DNA of 64,000 nucleotides from Prochlorococcus marinus CUG1416 (lineage in GTDB: Bacteria; Cyanobacteriota; Cyanobacteriia; PCC-6307; Cyanobiaceae), in the NCBI RefSeq assembly GCF_017695965.1, contig NZ_JAAORM010000002.1:310001-374000 (forward strand). The letters run 5' to 3'. Both the position numbers and the translations under genes were made by a program. Shown here piece after piece: positions 10,562-20,172 of this stretch. Position 1 is the stretch's first letter; every line of letters begins with the position of its first letter. The notes under the pieces are model-generated. The model had not been told where the DNA came from, did no database searches, and saw only the letters and a list, made by a program, of their open reading frames with translations.

Positions 10562-12478
10562 TTATTCTGTTCTCCCTTTCTTTTGTATTAATTGGTCCAT
10601 TAATTTGTAAAGATTAGGTAAATTGAAAATTCCTAAATTTCTTCCATCCAAAGCTCTTAAGGCGACTGAATCAATTTCCTCTTCTTTGTCTCCAATAACT
10701 GCAATTAAAGGAACTCTCCCAAGAGTTGCTTCCCTTATCTTATATCCTATTTTTTCATTCCTTATATCAACTTTTGATCGGTAACCCTTATTATTTATTA
10801 ATTCATTGAACTTTAAACACTTTTTATTATTTCTATCGGTAATGCTCAATAAAATTATTTGATAAGGAGCAAGCCAAATTGGGAATTTTGCCTCATATTG
10901 TTCAATTAAGATTCCGATAAATCTTTCAAAGGATCCTAAAATAGCTCTATGAAGCATAACTGGATTTCTTTTTTCATTATCAATATCTACATAAGTTGCA
11001 TCCAATCTAATAGGCATTGAGAAATCAACCTGAATAGTTCCGCATTGCCAGACCCTATTGAGACAATCTTTTAAAGAGAATTCTATTTTTGGACCGTAAA
11101 AAGCACCTTCCCCAGGTTGGAGTTCCCATATTAGATTCTTATTATCGAGAGCTTTGGTGAGAGCCTCTTCTGATTTATCCCAAATCTCTTCACTACCTAC
11201 CCTTTTTTCAGGACGAGTTGATAATTTGATAATGATTTCATCAAAACCAAAAGTTTTATAAACTTCGAAAACAAGATCAATAAAAGTAGATACCTCTGCT
11301 TGAATTTGCTCTTCTGTGCAGAAAATGTGTGCATCATCTTGAGTAAAGTTTCTTACTCTCATTAATCCATGTAGTGCGCCAGAGGGCTCATTTCTGTGAC
11401 AAGAACCAAATTCAGCAAGACGAATAGGTAAATCCTTATAACTTTTTAAACCTTGATTAAATACTTGAATATGGCATGGACAATTCATTGGTTTAATAGC
11501 ATAAGTTCTATTTTCTGATGCGGTAGTGAACATATCTTCTCTAAATTTTTCCCAATGTCCTGATTTTTCCCAAAGAGATTTATCAACAGCTTGTGGGGTT
11601 TTAATTTCTAAATAATTATTTTTTTTAAGTATTTCTCTTATGTATTTTTCCAGTACCTGATAGATCGTCCATCCATTTGGATGCCAAAAAATCATACCTG
11701 GAGATTCTTCTTGTATGTGAAATAGTGAATGTTTTTTTCCAAGTTTTCTATGATCCCGTTTTTCTGCCTCTTCAATTCTTGTTAAGTAGTCATTGAGTTC
11801 TTTTTCTTTAGCCCATGCAGTTCCATATATTCTCTGTAATGATTCATTCTCACTATTACCTCTCCAGTATGAACCTGATAATTTAAGTAACTTAAAATGT
11901 CTCAAATGTCTTGTGTTGGGTACGTGAGGCCCTCTACACATGTCGATATATTCCTCATGCTTGTATAAATTGATGAGATCTTCTTCAGGAATTTCTTCAA
12001 TTATTCGTAATTTAAAAGTCTCATCTCTTTCTTTAAAAGTTTTAATTGCTTCTTCTTTGGAAACTTGTAAAATTTTGACGTCATAATTTGTCTCAATTAA
12101 TTTGTTAATTCGCTCTTCAATTTTTATTAAATCTTCTGGAGTAAATCTGTATTCGGAAAAAATATCGTAATAAAAACCATCTTCAATTACAGGCCCAATT
12201 GCCATTTTAATATTAGGGTAAATTTGTTTAACTGCATGACCAATTAAATGAGCAAAAGAATGCCTTATTATTTCAATTCCTTCTTTATCTTTAGATGTGA
12301 TGATTACAACTTTGGAATCTTTTTTTATAGGAAGAGTTGCATCAAGAAGAACATCATCTACTTTCCCAGCAATTGTTGCTTTAGCTAATCCAGAGCCTAT
12401 ACTTTTGGCAATTTCTAGAATAGTTACAGATTTTTCGAAAACCTTTTTTGAACCATCAGGTAAGGTAATTATTGGCAT
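10562..12478 (-). CDS. thrS: Threonine--tRNA ligase
   Basis: A 638-residue class II synthetase with the full domain set. The N-terminal TGS domain is about residues 1-60. The editing domain follows, with [10 protein letters not shown] and CRGPHVPNT metal/editing motifs. The catalytic core has [10 protein letters not shown] (zinc Cys), a [16 protein letters not shown] motif 2 and an [13 protein letters not shown] motif 3. A C-terminal anticodon-binding domain completes it. It charges tRNA-Thr. It starts 3 bp after the stop of trpS on the same strand, so trpS-thrS is likely one transcript. Confidence 0.98.
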   Translation of the reverse strand: MPIITLPDGSKKVFEKSVTILEIAKSIGSGLAKATIAGKVDDVLLDATLPIKKDSKVVIITSKDKEGIEIIRHSFAHLIGHAVKQIYPNIKMAIGPVIEDGFYYDIFSEYRFTPEDLIKIEERINKLIETNYDVKILQVSKEEAIKTFKERDETFKLRIIEEIPEEDLINLYKHEEYIDMCRGPHVPNTRHLRHFKLLKLSGSYWRGNSENESLQRIYGTAWAKEKELNDYLTRIEEAEKRDHRKLGKKHSLFHIQEESPGMIFWHPNGWTIYQVLEKYIREILKKNNYLEIKTPQAVDKSLWEKSGHWEKFREDMFTTASENRTYAIKPMNCPCHIQVFNQGLKSYKDLPIRLAEFGSCHRNEPSGALHGLMRVRNFTQDDAHIFCTEEQIQAEVSTFIDLVFEVYKTFGFDEIIIKLSTRPEKRVGSEEIWDKSEEALTKALDNKNLIWELQPGEGAFYGPKIEFSLKDCLNRVWQCGTIQVDFSMPIRLDATYVDIDNEKRNPVMLHRAILGSFERFIGILIEQYEAKFPIWLAPYQIILLSITDRNNKKCLKFNELINNKGYRSKVDIRNEKIGYKIREATLGRVPLIAVIGDKEEEIDSVALRALDGRNLGIFNLPNLYKLMDQLIQKKGRTE

Positions 12479-12481
12479 AAT

Positions 12482-13498
12482 TTATTTATCCATCTCAAAG
12501 AATCCAAGTTTAGATTTAACTCTTTTTAGAGTTTTATTTGCTAAATCTTCAGCCTTTTCTTTCCCTTCTTTGAGAATATTATTTAATTGATATGGATCAT
12601 TAATTAAGACCTTATATTTTTCTTGAATAGGTTCTAGAGATTCTATAAGTTGTTCCGTAATTAATTTTTTAAATGTCCCCCATCCAGTCTCGGAAAATTC
12701 ATTTTCACATTGAGAAATTTCTTTGCCAGATAATATTGAATAAATCATTAGAAGATTTTTAGATTCGGCTCTCTCAGGATTATTGAATTCTATTCCAATA
12801 GAGCTATCACTTTTTGCTCTTTTTATTTTCTTTGTGATTATTTCAGGAGTATCTAACAAATTGATCCTACTTCCTTCGTTAGGATCACTTTTACTCATCT
12901 TTTTTGAACCATCAATTAAGCTCATTATTTTTGATCCATTCTTCATAATTATTGGCTGAGGTATTTTCAGAATATTTTTATCTTTACTAAATTTGGCATT
13001 AATTCTTTGTTGTGCAATATCTCTGGCAAGTTCGAGATGTTGTTTTTGATCTTCGCCTACTGGTACGAAGTCAGCGTCGTAAAGAAGGATATCTGCAGCC
13101 ATCAGGATTGGATAGTCAAATAATCCAATAGATACATTATTCCCCTGTTGTATGGATTTTTCTTTGAATTGAATCATTCTTTCCATCCAATTTATTGGGG
13201 TCATGCAATTTAATATCCAACAAAGTTCTGAATGGGCAGAAATTTGACTTTGTACAAAAATCGAACATATCTTTGGATCTATTCCACAAGCAACATATAA
13301 AGCCGCAGTAGAAAGAGTATTCTTGGATAATTCTTTAGGATTATATGCAGCTGTGATTGCGTGCAAATCAACTACACATAGAAATGTTTCATATTGCTCT
13401 TGAAGCGTAACCCAATTATTTATAGCCCCAAGCCAATTCCCAATATGTAAATCACCAGTTGGTTGAACTCCCGAAAGAATTCTTTTTTTATTTGCCAT
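12482..13498 (-). CDS. trpS: Tryptophan--tRNA ligase
   Basis: A 338-residue class I synthetase. The GVQPTGDLHIGNWLG segment carries the HIGH-type signature (HIGN) near residue 20. DYPILMAADILLYDADFVPVGEDQKQH is the tryptophan-side region (about residues 127-150). The KMSKS loop is intact near residue 200. The size is normal. Its start codon lies inside the 3' end of the upstream gene on the same strand (11-bp overlap), which suggests translational coupling. Confidence 0.97.
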   Translation of the reverse strand: MANKKRILSGVQPTGDLHIGNWLGAINNWVTLQEQYETFLCVVDLHAITAAYNPKELSKNTLSTAALYVACGIDPKICSIFVQSQISAHSELCWILNCMTPINWMERMIQFKEKSIQQGNNVSIGLFDYPILMAADILLYDADFVPVGEDQKQHLELARDIAQQRINAKFSKDKNILKIPQPIIMKNGSKIMSLIDGSKKMSKSDPNEGSRINLLDTPEIITKKIKRAKSDSSIGIEFNNPERAESKNLLMIYSILSGKEISQCENEFSETGWGTFKKLITEQLIESLEPIQEKYKVLINDPYQLNNILKEGKEKAEDLANKTLKRVKSKLGFFEMDK

Positions 13499-13910
13499 CC
13501 TCTTCTACTTCGCTAGATTGGATTTCTTCAGTTGATGTATTTTTTACAGGTCTTGCAAAGGGATCAGGAGCTGTTTTTGTCTTTTCTTCATAAGGATTTT
13601 GTGATTGTCTATTCGGAGAAGAGTTTTTGTTATTTTTTGCATATTCTTTGATTGATTCAATCAATTTTTCGTCTTTGATCATTTCGCTAAGAGTTCTAAC
13701 AGAGAAACCCAGAACTGCTACTGGAGATCTTAGTTGAAAGGTCTCTTGTATTGATTTAACGGCTTTCATTTCGTTATCACTCAATCTTATGCGGAATCCT
13801 CCTCCATCTCTTCTGCCTCCAGATCTATCTCTGAAATTAGATCTTTCATTATTAGAACGACCTCTGTAATTTTCTTGTCCAGGATTATTGCTGAAATTTG
13901 AATTAGACAT
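13488..13910 (-). CDS. Conserved hypothetical protein with RG/N-rich N-terminus
   Basis: A 140-residue protein of unknown function. Residues 1-45 are low-complexity and rich in Asn, Arg, Gly and Ser (GRSNNERSNFRDRSGGRRDGGG), like RGG-type RNA-binding tails. A central ~55-residue segment (FRIRLSDNEMKAVKSIQETF to IKEYAKNN) is predicted mainly helical and looks like the conserved part. The C terminus is acidic and disordered. It overlaps trpS by 11 bp, so translation may be coupled to the synthetase. A nucleic-acid-binding role is inference from composition and context only. Confidence 0.7.
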   Translation of the reverse strand: MSNSNFSNNPGQENYRGRSNNERSNFRDRSGGRRDGGGFRIRLSDNEMKAVKSIQETFQLRSPVAVLGFSVRTLSEMIKDEKLIESIKEYAKNNKNSSPNRQSQNPYEEKTKTAPDPFARPVKNTSTEEIQSSEVEEDGK

Positions 13911-14075
13911 CTTGATTTTACTTAAGTTATTTAAATAGTTTATTAACTTAGCATCTAGTTATGCAATAAGTCTTTTTAAAAGCCTTAAAAATTTATCTTT
14001 TGATTAACGACTTATGTAATTTTGCTTTTCTGATTCACAACTTGCATTAAAATAAAATTAGAGAAATAAAGTATT
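13911..14075. promoter_or_regulatory. Divergent intergenic region between RG-rich gene/trpS operon and DUF697 gene
   Basis: This 165-bp AT-rich gap separates two divergent transcripts and must hold both promoters. TAAAAT/TATTAA-like -10 elements occur but none is distinctive. No tRNA, stem-loop or ORF of note is visible. Confidence 0.4.
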
Positions 14076-15410
14076 GTGTTTGATATTAGTAAAGACAACC
14101 TTTTAAAGGATTTCATAAAGTTTCCTAAAAAAAATTTTCTTATTATTTTATTATTGTTAGGTTTTGGGGAATGGTTTGTCAGTGATTTAATTAATTTTGC
14201 AGGGGGCTCAATAGGATTCTTTGCCTTGTGTTTAGGGGGATATTTTTACTTGAAGAATGATAAGCCTAAATTTAATGAGCCAAATAATTTAGATGGTTGG
14301 ATAGATCTATGTAATGAAGATTTAAATTTTTTTGAGGAACTTGAAGCAACAAATGAATTAGATAAACAAAATTCAGAAAGACAAAAAATACTTAAATCGA
14401 TTCTTAATAGATGTGATAAAGAAACAATAAGTTGCATTGGACAAAAAGATTATCAAAGTTGTCAATCTGTTTTGAAAAGTCATTTTAAAGCAGAAAAGTT
14501 TGACTTTGATTTGTACGAAAAACTTCCTAAATATAATTCTTCTGAATTTATTCCAAAAGAGGCTTTGAATAGCGATGCAATCTTATTTTTTATAAATTTA
14601 CCTTTGTCGGCAAATGATTTTTTGTGGCTTGAAAAGTTTCCTAAGAATATGCCAATTTGGTTAGTAGCTTTAACTTCCAATGAAATAGAGGGCAAAAATC
14701 AGATAGAAGACCTGAAATCTCAAATTTCAAGTGAATTTATAAATAAAATAATTACTTTTGATTTAAATAAAAATGAAATAGCAAATATACCTTTTTCTTT
14801 AAGGAAGTTTTTTATAAGTTCTACTAAAAATGTTGAAAATACAAAAAAAAGACTCTTGAAAGAACTACATACTACTTGGCAATCTGAAATTGAGGGAATA
14901 AGAAGAATGCATTTAAAAGGCATACAAAGAAAAAATCAAATTCTTGTAGCCACTACTGTTTTCTTATCGCCTATCCCGTCAATTGATGTTATGGCAATGA
15001 CAGTATTAAATTCTTTAATGATTAAAGAAATCAAGTCTATATGGGGCTGTAATTGGTCTCCCGAAATTTTAGATAAAGTATCTAAAGAGGTTTTAAAAAC
15101 AGCAATTGCTCAGGGAGTTATTGAATGGAGTGGACAGACTCTTATTGGAATAACAAAACTTCATGGCCCAAATTGGCTTGTTTCTGGAACATTTCAGGCT
15201 GTTAGCGCTGCGTATTTAACAAGAGTAGTATCAAGTTCTTTGGCCGATTTTATGGCAATAACAAAAGGAGTAGAAGAACCTGATTTGGATTTTATAAAGA
15301 AAAATTCTGAGAAAATTGTTGAAAAAGCTTTTGAAAAAGAAAAAATAAATTGGAAAGGATTTATTTCTGATCTTAGAAAACCACTTATGAAACTTTCCTT
15401 TGATTCATAA
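14076..15410 (+). CDS. DUF697 (YcjF-like) membrane protein with degenerate GTPase region
   Basis: A 444-residue protein starting at GTG 14076. Two hydrophobic segments lie near residues 21-58. A middle domain (about 140-260) resembles the C-terminal half of a small GTPase domain (DAILFFINLPLSANDFLW, then WLVALTSNE in place of the G4 region), but I see no P-loop GxxxxGKS anywhere. The C-terminal ~170 residues, from ILVATTVFLSPIPSIDVMAM onward, match the DUF697 membrane-associated domain. Cyanobacterial relatives often keep an intact GTPase, so this copy appears nucleotide-binding deficient. Function unknown. It is 20 bp upstream of the metal ABC genes, possibly the same transcript. Confidence 0.75.
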   Translation: MFDISKDNLLKDFIKFPKKNFLIILLLLGFGEWFVSDLINFAGGSIGFFALCLGGYFYLKNDKPKFNEPNNLDGWIDLCNEDLNFFEELEATNELDKQNSERQKILKSILNRCDKETISCIGQKDYQSCQSVLKSHFKAEKFDFDLYEKLPKYNSSEFIPKEALNSDAILFFINLPLSANDFLWLEKFPKNMPIWLVALTSNEIEGKNQIEDLKSQISSEFINKIITFDLNKNEIANIPFSLRKFFISSTKNVENTKKRLLKELHTTWQSEIEGIRRMHLKGIQRKNQILVATTVFLSPIPSIDVMAMTVLNSLMIKEIKSIWGCNWSPEILDKVSKEVLKTAIAQGVIEWSGQTLIGITKLHGPNWLVSGTFQAVSAAYLTRVVSSSLADFMAITKGVEEPDLDFIKKNSEKIVEKAFEKEKINWKGFISDLRKPLMKLSFDS

Positions 15411-15430
15411 TCAGAGGATGATTAAAAAAT

Positions 15431-16330
15431 ATGAGAAAAAATATAATTTTTTTTACTGCGATACTTTTACTTTCTTTGGCTGCAGGCTCCTGTAAGAGAA
15501 TATCAAATAAAAATCAAAATGAAGAAGTAATACTGGCAAGTTTTACTGTCTTGGCAGACATAATAAAAAATGTTTCTAAAGATGATTTCATTGTTAGATC
15601 AATAGTAAAACCTGGAGTTGAAGTTCATGGTTACCAACCTACTCCAAGCGATTTGGTAAAAGCATCTAGTGCTTTTGTTTTTGTTGATAATGGATTTGGA
15701 TTTGAATTATGGGCAGAAAAATTTATTTCAAATTTAAAAGTAAAAAGAATTACTGTTTCGGAAGGGCTAGATCCTATTTTTATTAGTGAAGATTCTTATG
15801 AAGGTAAACCAAACCCACATGCCTGGATTTCTCCAAAAAGAGGGATGCTTTACGTAGATATTATTGTGGAATCTTTATCAGAATTGAGGCCATCTAAAAG
15901 AGAATTATTTGAAGAAAATGGAAGAATCTATAAGGATAAACTCTCTACAATAGATAAAGAATTCTCACTTTTTATTAATAACTTAAATAAAGAGAAGAGG
16001 TATCTAGTAAGTTGTGAAGGAGCTTTTTCATATCTAACAAATGATTATGGATTAGAAGAAGTTTATTTGTGGCCAGTTAATGCTGAGAGTCAAATTACTC
16101 CAAAAAGAATGGCAAGAACAATCTCAATAGTTAAAGACAAAAATGTTCAAGCTGTATTTTGCGAAAGTACTGTAAGTAACGAATCTCAAATGGTTGTCGT
16201 AAATGAAACTGGCGCTAGTTTTGGAGGTGATCTTTTTGTTGATTCATTATCTGAAGATAGTGGCCCTGCTAGTTCTTATATAAAAATGCTTAAGCATAAT
16301 TTGAATCTTATTAAAAAAGGGCTTTTATAA
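15431..16330 (+). CDS. Metal ABC transporter substrate-binding lipoprotein (Mn-type cluster A-I)
   Basis: A 299-residue ZnuA/MntC/PsaA-family binding protein. The N-terminal hydrophobic signal ends in an A-G-S-Cys21 lipobox-like site. Expected metal ligands are His66 (VEVHGYQP), His130 (PNPHAWISP), Glu196 (SCEGAFSYL) and Asp271 (LFVDSLS). The His2-Glu-Asp set and the absence of a His-rich acidic loop match the manganese (PsaA/MntC) subgroup better than ZnuA, which uses a third His. It is followed directly by the ATPase and permease genes. Mn supply would serve photosystem II, but selectivity is inference. MntC/SitA is the likely equivalent. Confidence 0.88.
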   Translation: MRKNIIFFTAILLLSLAAGSCKRISNKNQNEEVILASFTVLADIIKNVSKDDFIVRSIVKPGVEVHGYQPTPSDLVKASSAFVFVDNGFGFELWAEKFISNLKVKRITVSEGLDPIFISEDSYEGKPNPHAWISPKRGMLYVDIIVESLSELRPSKRELFEENGRIYKDKLSTIDKEFSLFINNLNKEKRYLVSCEGAFSYLTNDYGLEEVYLWPVNAESQITPKRMARTISIVKDKNVQAVFCESTVSNESQMVVVNETGASFGGDLFVDSLSEDSGPASSYIKMLKHNLNLIKKGLL

Positions 16331-17098
16331 ATGATGGAAACAACCAATTTTCAAAACTTTAGGATTGATGCAGAGAATATTTGCGTAGATTACAATGGCA
16401 AAGTTGCCTTATATGATGCAAATTTAAGATTAAAACCTGGCCAGATTTGTGGATTAGTAGGAATGAACGGAGCAGGTAAAACAACTTTTTTTAATGCTTT
16501 GACCGGTTTTGTAAATATTTCGAAGGGAAAAATTAGAATAAATGGAGAGTCTGTAAGAGCTGCTCAAAAAGATCAGACAATTGCTTATGTTCCTCAAAAT
16601 GAGGGAATTGATAGTCAATTTCCAGTAAATGTTTGGGATGTAGTAATGATGGGAAGATATGGCTCGATGAATATTCTTAGGTGTCCTAGAGAGTCTGATG
16701 TTCAGGCGGTTAAAGATGCTATTGAGAGAGTTGATCTTAATGAGCATTTATCTACACCTATTGGAAATTTATCTGGAGGCCAGAGAAAAAGAACTTTTTT
16801 AGCTAGAGCAATTGCGCAAAGAGCATCAATTCTGCTTCTTGATGAGCCTTTTTCAGGTGTTGATATAAGAACTGAGAAACTTATCTCAGAATTATTTATT
16901 CAATTTAAAAATGAGGGAAAAACTATCTTGCTATCGACTCATGATATGATTCATGTCCGTGAATTTTGTGATTTAGTTCTTTTAATAAATAAGACTGTTG
17001 TAGCTTATGGAGAAACTTCTGAAGTGTTTACCCCTGAGAACATAACAACCACTTTTGGAGGTATTTCACCTGATTTCTTGTTTGGACCTGAGTCCTAA
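16331..17098 (+). CDS. Metal ABC transporter ATP-binding protein
   Basis: A 255-residue ABC ATPase. Walker A GMNGAGKTT is near residue 43, the Q-loop is in YVPQNEGID, the signature LSGGQRKR is near residue 145, and Walker B ILLLDEPFSGVD follows, with the H-switch in LLSTHDM. It energises uptake through the adjacent permease. The first ATG comes directly after the stop of the binding-protein gene, and a second ATG follows immediately; either may be used. The permease starts 9 bp downstream. Confidence 0.93.
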   Translation: MMETTNFQNFRIDAENICVDYNGKVALYDANLRLKPGQICGLVGMNGAGKTTFFNALTGFVNISKGKIRINGESVRAAQKDQTIAYVPQNEGIDSQFPVNVWDVVMMGRYGSMNILRCPRESDVQAVKDAIERVDLNEHLSTPIGNLSGGQRKRTFLARAIAQRASILLLDEPFSGVDIRTEKLISELFIQFKNEGKTILLSTHDMIHVREFCDLVLLINKTVVAYGETSEVFTPENITTTFGGISPDFLFGPES

Positions 17099-17107
17099 AT
17101 TTATATT

Positions 17108-17980
17108 ATGGAGCTCTGTTCTTTTTTAACTGTAGATAAATTCATAACAGGTCCTTTAACTCATGACTTTATGAGAAAAGCACTTTTTATGAGTTCACTA
17201 GTAGCAGCTGTTTGTGGCTTCTTATCTAGTTATTTGACTCTTAAAGGATGGGCTTTAATGGGAGATGCAGTTTCACATTCAGTAATGCCTGGTGTTGTTG
17301 TCGCCTATGCTTTAGGTCTCCCTTTTTCATTGGGTGCATTTATTTTCGGAGTTGGTTCTGTAGCATTGATAGGGTTTATAAAGCAGAAATCCAGAGTTAA
17401 GGAAGATACTGTTATTGGGCTCGTATTTACTGGATTTTTTGCGCTTGGAATCGTATTGGTTTCTAAGATTAAAAGTAATATTGACCTGCACTCTATTCTT
17501 TTTGGTAGTCCATTAGGAATATCACTTTCAGATGTAAAGCAAACCCTATTCATTTCTTTATTGGTAGTAATACTCTTATCAATTTTTAGAAAAGATTTAA
17601 TGCTTTATTGTTTTGATCCTAGGCATGCAAAAACAGTTGGAATTAACGTATTTTTTCTTCATTATTTACTCCTTACATGCTTATCATTAGCAGCAGTTGT
17701 GGGCTTGCAGTCTGTTGGCATTATTTTAGTGGTCGCAATGTTGATTACACCAGGAGCCACAGCATATTTACTTACTGATCAGTTTGATAATATGACCATT
17801 ATTTCAGTATTAAGTGCAATTATCTCAAGCGTAATAGGAATCTACGTTAGCTTTTGGTTTGACCTTGAAACAGGTGGATCAATTGTCTTGGCACAAACAT
17901 TTATATTTTTATTCGCTTTTTTATTCGCTCCAAGATATGGAATTTTCAAGTTTAAAAAATTATTTGCTGGGTATAAATGA
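17108..17980 (+). CDS. Metal ABC transporter permease (ZnuB/MntB family)
   Basis: A 290-residue integral membrane protein with about eight hydrophobic segments of the ABC-3 family. It shows the family patterns GWALMGDAVSHSVMPGV near residue 48 and LQSVGIILVVAMLITPGATAYLL near residue 200. It forms the membrane channel for the metal transporter encoded by the two upstream genes. The DUF4336 gene overlaps its stop by 4 bp (ATGA), a sign of coupling. Confidence 0.93.
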   Translation: MELCSFLTVDKFITGPLTHDFMRKALFMSSLVAAVCGFLSSYLTLKGWALMGDAVSHSVMPGVVVAYALGLPFSLGAFIFGVGSVALIGFIKQKSRVKEDTVIGLVFTGFFALGIVLVSKIKSNIDLHSILFGSPLGISLSDVKQTLFISLLVVILLSIFRKDLMLYCFDPRHAKTVGINVFFLHYLLLTCLSLAAVVGLQSVGIILVVAMLITPGATAYLLTDQFDNMTIISVLSAIISSVIGIYVSFWFDLETGGSIVLAQTFIFLFAFLFAPRYGIFKFKKLFAGYK

Positions 17981-19149
17981 TAATGGTAGAAGAAATTTCA
18001 AATAATAAGTGGTATTGGTGGCCATTATTTCCTTTATATCCTTATGGAAAAAAGAAAACTATTTTAAGAGAATTAATTCCTGATCAAATATGGTCTCTGG
18101 AACAAATACAGGGACTTTATTATGTCGCGGTTCCAATAAGAATGACGGTAATAAAGGTTGATAATGGGTTGATGCTAATAAATCCATTGCCTCCTACAAA
18201 AGAATTAATAAATGAGTTAGAAACATTAATTAAGATTCACGGCAAAGTAAAAACAATAATTCTCCCAAGTGCTTCTGGACTAGAACATAAAATCGGACTT
18301 CCAGCTCTTTCAAGAATTTTTAAAGATGCAGAAATTTGGCTTTGTCCAGGACAGTGGAGTTTCCCTATAAATCTACCTATAGATTTTTTAGGCATTCCAT
18401 CAAAAAGAACAAGAATACTTTTTGAGGAAGGTACTCCACATACAGATTCCTTTCAATGGACTTCATTGGGTCCTCTTAACTTAGGACTTGGAAGATATCA
18501 GGAGATAAGCTGTTTTCATTATTCAACGAAAACTCTTCACGTAACGGATGCAATAGTTGGAATTGACTCCAATCCTCCTGAGATATTTGATTTTGATCCA
18601 ACTCCACTTCTTTTTCATTCCAGAGAGAGAGGAGATGAACCTTTAATTGACAACATTGAACAAAGAAAAAAAGGTTGGAAAAGGTTAGTCTTATTTTCAT
18701 CTTTTTTGAAACCAGGGAAATTAAATATTCCTACTTTAAAAGAAATCTTTCAGTATTCATTCAAAAAAGATCTCCGAAATTGGAGATCACATTTCGGTAT
18801 TTATCCCTTTGTATGGGATACAGATTGGGAATCATCTCTAGTTGAAATTATGGGAAACGATATTCCAAAGATTCAGATAGCACCAGTTTTAAAAAAATTA
18901 ATTTTTCCGCGTTCAAAAGAGGTCTTAATTAAATGGTTAGAAAATATCAAGAGTTTTAAAGATATGGAATATTTAATTCCAGCTCATTTTACGGCACCTA
19001 TAAAATTTACAAAAGAGGACTGTCAAAAGTTAATTAATGAAATTAGTTCCCAAAAATGGGATAAATTACCAGAGGATAATAAATTCTTGATGGGTTTATA
19101 TAAAAAGTTGTTTGAATTAGGAATAATTCCTGAAGAAGTTAATCTTTAA
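17977..19149 (+). CDS. DUF4336 domain-containing protein
   Basis: A 390-residue protein of the DUF4336 family, found in cyanobacteria and plants, biochemically uncharacterised as far as I know. The family is distantly related to the metallo-beta-lactamase fold: MTVIKVDNGLMLINPLPPT near residue 50 matches an MBL opening strand, but the classic HxHxDH zinc motif is missing (LPSASGLEHKIG instead). Conserved HYSTKTLHVTDAIVGI follows near residue 180. Start ATG 17977 overlaps the permease stop; ATG 17983 is an alternative. Coupling to a metal importer hints at metal-related function, which is inference only. Confidence 0.8.
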   Translation: MIMVEEISNNKWYWWPLFPLYPYGKKKTILRELIPDQIWSLEQIQGLYYVAVPIRMTVIKVDNGLMLINPLPPTKELINELETLIKIHGKVKTIILPSASGLEHKIGLPALSRIFKDAEIWLCPGQWSFPINLPIDFLGIPSKRTRILFEEGTPHTDSFQWTSLGPLNLGLGRYQEISCFHYSTKTLHVTDAIVGIDSNPPEIFDFDPTPLLFHSRERGDEPLIDNIEQRKKGWKRLVLFSSFLKPGKLNIPTLKEIFQYSFKKDLRNWRSHFGIYPFVWDTDWESSLVEIMGNDIPKIQIAPVLKKLIFPRSKEVLIKWLENIKSFKDMEYLIPAHFTAPIKFTKEDCQKLINEISSQKWDKLPEDNKFLMGLYKKLFELGIIPEEVNL

Positions 19150-19155
19150 AAACTA

Positions 19156-19491
19156 TTATTCTTCTATAGACATGTTTTCATCATTTTTAAGAGTTTGTTC
19201 CAGCTCTTTTCTCTGCTCCATTTGTCTTAAGAAATATCCTGTCATCATTGCCGAAGATAATAAATTGGCAATGTTGTCTTTTGAAGATGTTATTTTTACA
19301 TCAAATTGGTCTGAAGGAAGCATTCCAAGAAGACCTTGAACATTATGTCTAATAATTTCTTGAATATCTTCACTAGCTGATTTTGCTATTCTTTGCAAAA
19401 CTTCCGGAGATTGTTTTTGTAAATATTGGATTAAATCATTCTCATCATTTGGATCATTATTTTCAGTAGCAAGAAATTCTGGATTAAACAT
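19156..19491 (-). CDS. DUF760 domain-containing protein
   Basis: A 111-residue acidic protein of the DUF760 family shared by cyanobacteria and plastids. The conserved stretch runs from LIQYLQKQSPEVLQRIAKSA through NVQGLLGMLPSDQFDV to LSSAMMTGYFLRQMEQR. It is predicted almost wholly helical, with no signal peptide and no catalytic motif. The function is unknown. It lies 45 bp downstream of lepB on the same strand and converges with the DUF4336 gene. Confidence 0.8.
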   Translation of the reverse strand: MFNPEFLATENNDPNDENDLIQYLQKQSPEVLQRIAKSASEDIQEIIRHNVQGLLGMLPSDQFDVKITSSKDNIANLLSSAMMTGYFLRQMEQRKELEQTLKNDENMSIEE

Positions 19492-19536
19492 TTCTACAAC
19501 TTCAAGATATAAAAACCCTACAACATCACGTACCCA

Positions 19537-20121
19537 TTAATCTAAATTATTAAGGGCAGGGAACCGAATAGGTCCAATTTTATTGAACGGCCAATATCTG
19601 AAAATAGCTTTACCAATAATCTTTTCATAGGGTAAAAATCCCCAAATATGTGAGTCCATACTATTGTTTCTATTATCTCCCATAACCCATAATGATTCTT
19701 CTGGAATAATTAAAGGCCCTATAGAATAATTTATATTTTTGTCAAAAACGTAATTTTCTTGAGCAATATCATTTAAGTAAAGGTTACCGTCTCTTACTTC
19801 TACCTTGTCTCCAGGTATTCCAATTACTCTTTTTATTAATGCAGTATCTTTCCCATAACCAGCATTAATTAATTGCTCGGGGACATTAAAAACAACTATT
19901 TTATTTTTTAATTTTGAAAGATTTGATTTGGATGTGATTTTAGGGGTTACTTTCTCAACAAGAATTTTATCTTGTATTTGCAGAGTTGGAAGCATTGAAC
20001 CTGATGGTATCCATCTTGGCTCTATAACCTGCCATCGTATAATTAAAGCAATAGATATCCAAATTAAAAGATTTTTAAAATCCTTAATTATTGAATTTTT
20101 TTTTTCTTCAGTTGCAGACAT
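19537..20121 (-). CDS. lepB: Signal peptidase I
   Basis: A 194-residue S26 peptidase that removes signal peptides from exported and thylakoid-lumen proteins. One N-terminal transmembrane helix (about residues 17-35) anchors it. Box B holds the catalytic Ser42 (PSGSMLPTL) and box D the general-base Lys97 (ALIKRVIGIPGD). Box E is MGDNRNNSMDSHIWG. The length is that of the short cyanobacterial form. It is divergent from menD, with a 51-bp gap that must hold both promoters. Confidence 0.96.
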   Translation of the reverse strand: MSATEEKKNSIIKDFKNLLIWISIALIIRWQVIEPRWIPSGSMLPTLQIQDKILVEKVTPKITSKSNLSKLKNKIVVFNVPEQLINAGYGKDTALIKRVIGIPGDKVEVRDGNLYLNDIAQENYVFDKNINYSIGPLIIPEESLWVMGDNRNNSMDSHIWGFLPYEKIIGKAIFRYWPFNKIGPIRFPALNNLD

Positions 20122-20172
20122 GTTTTATTTAATTCAGTTATAAGGAAAAATCCCAAAGCATTTATATAAATT

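Noticed and set aside
18769-18788. Perfect inverted repeat GATCTCC / GGAGATC
   Set aside because: It lies inside the DUF4336 coding sequence with no T-run; chance or codon usage rather than a terminator.
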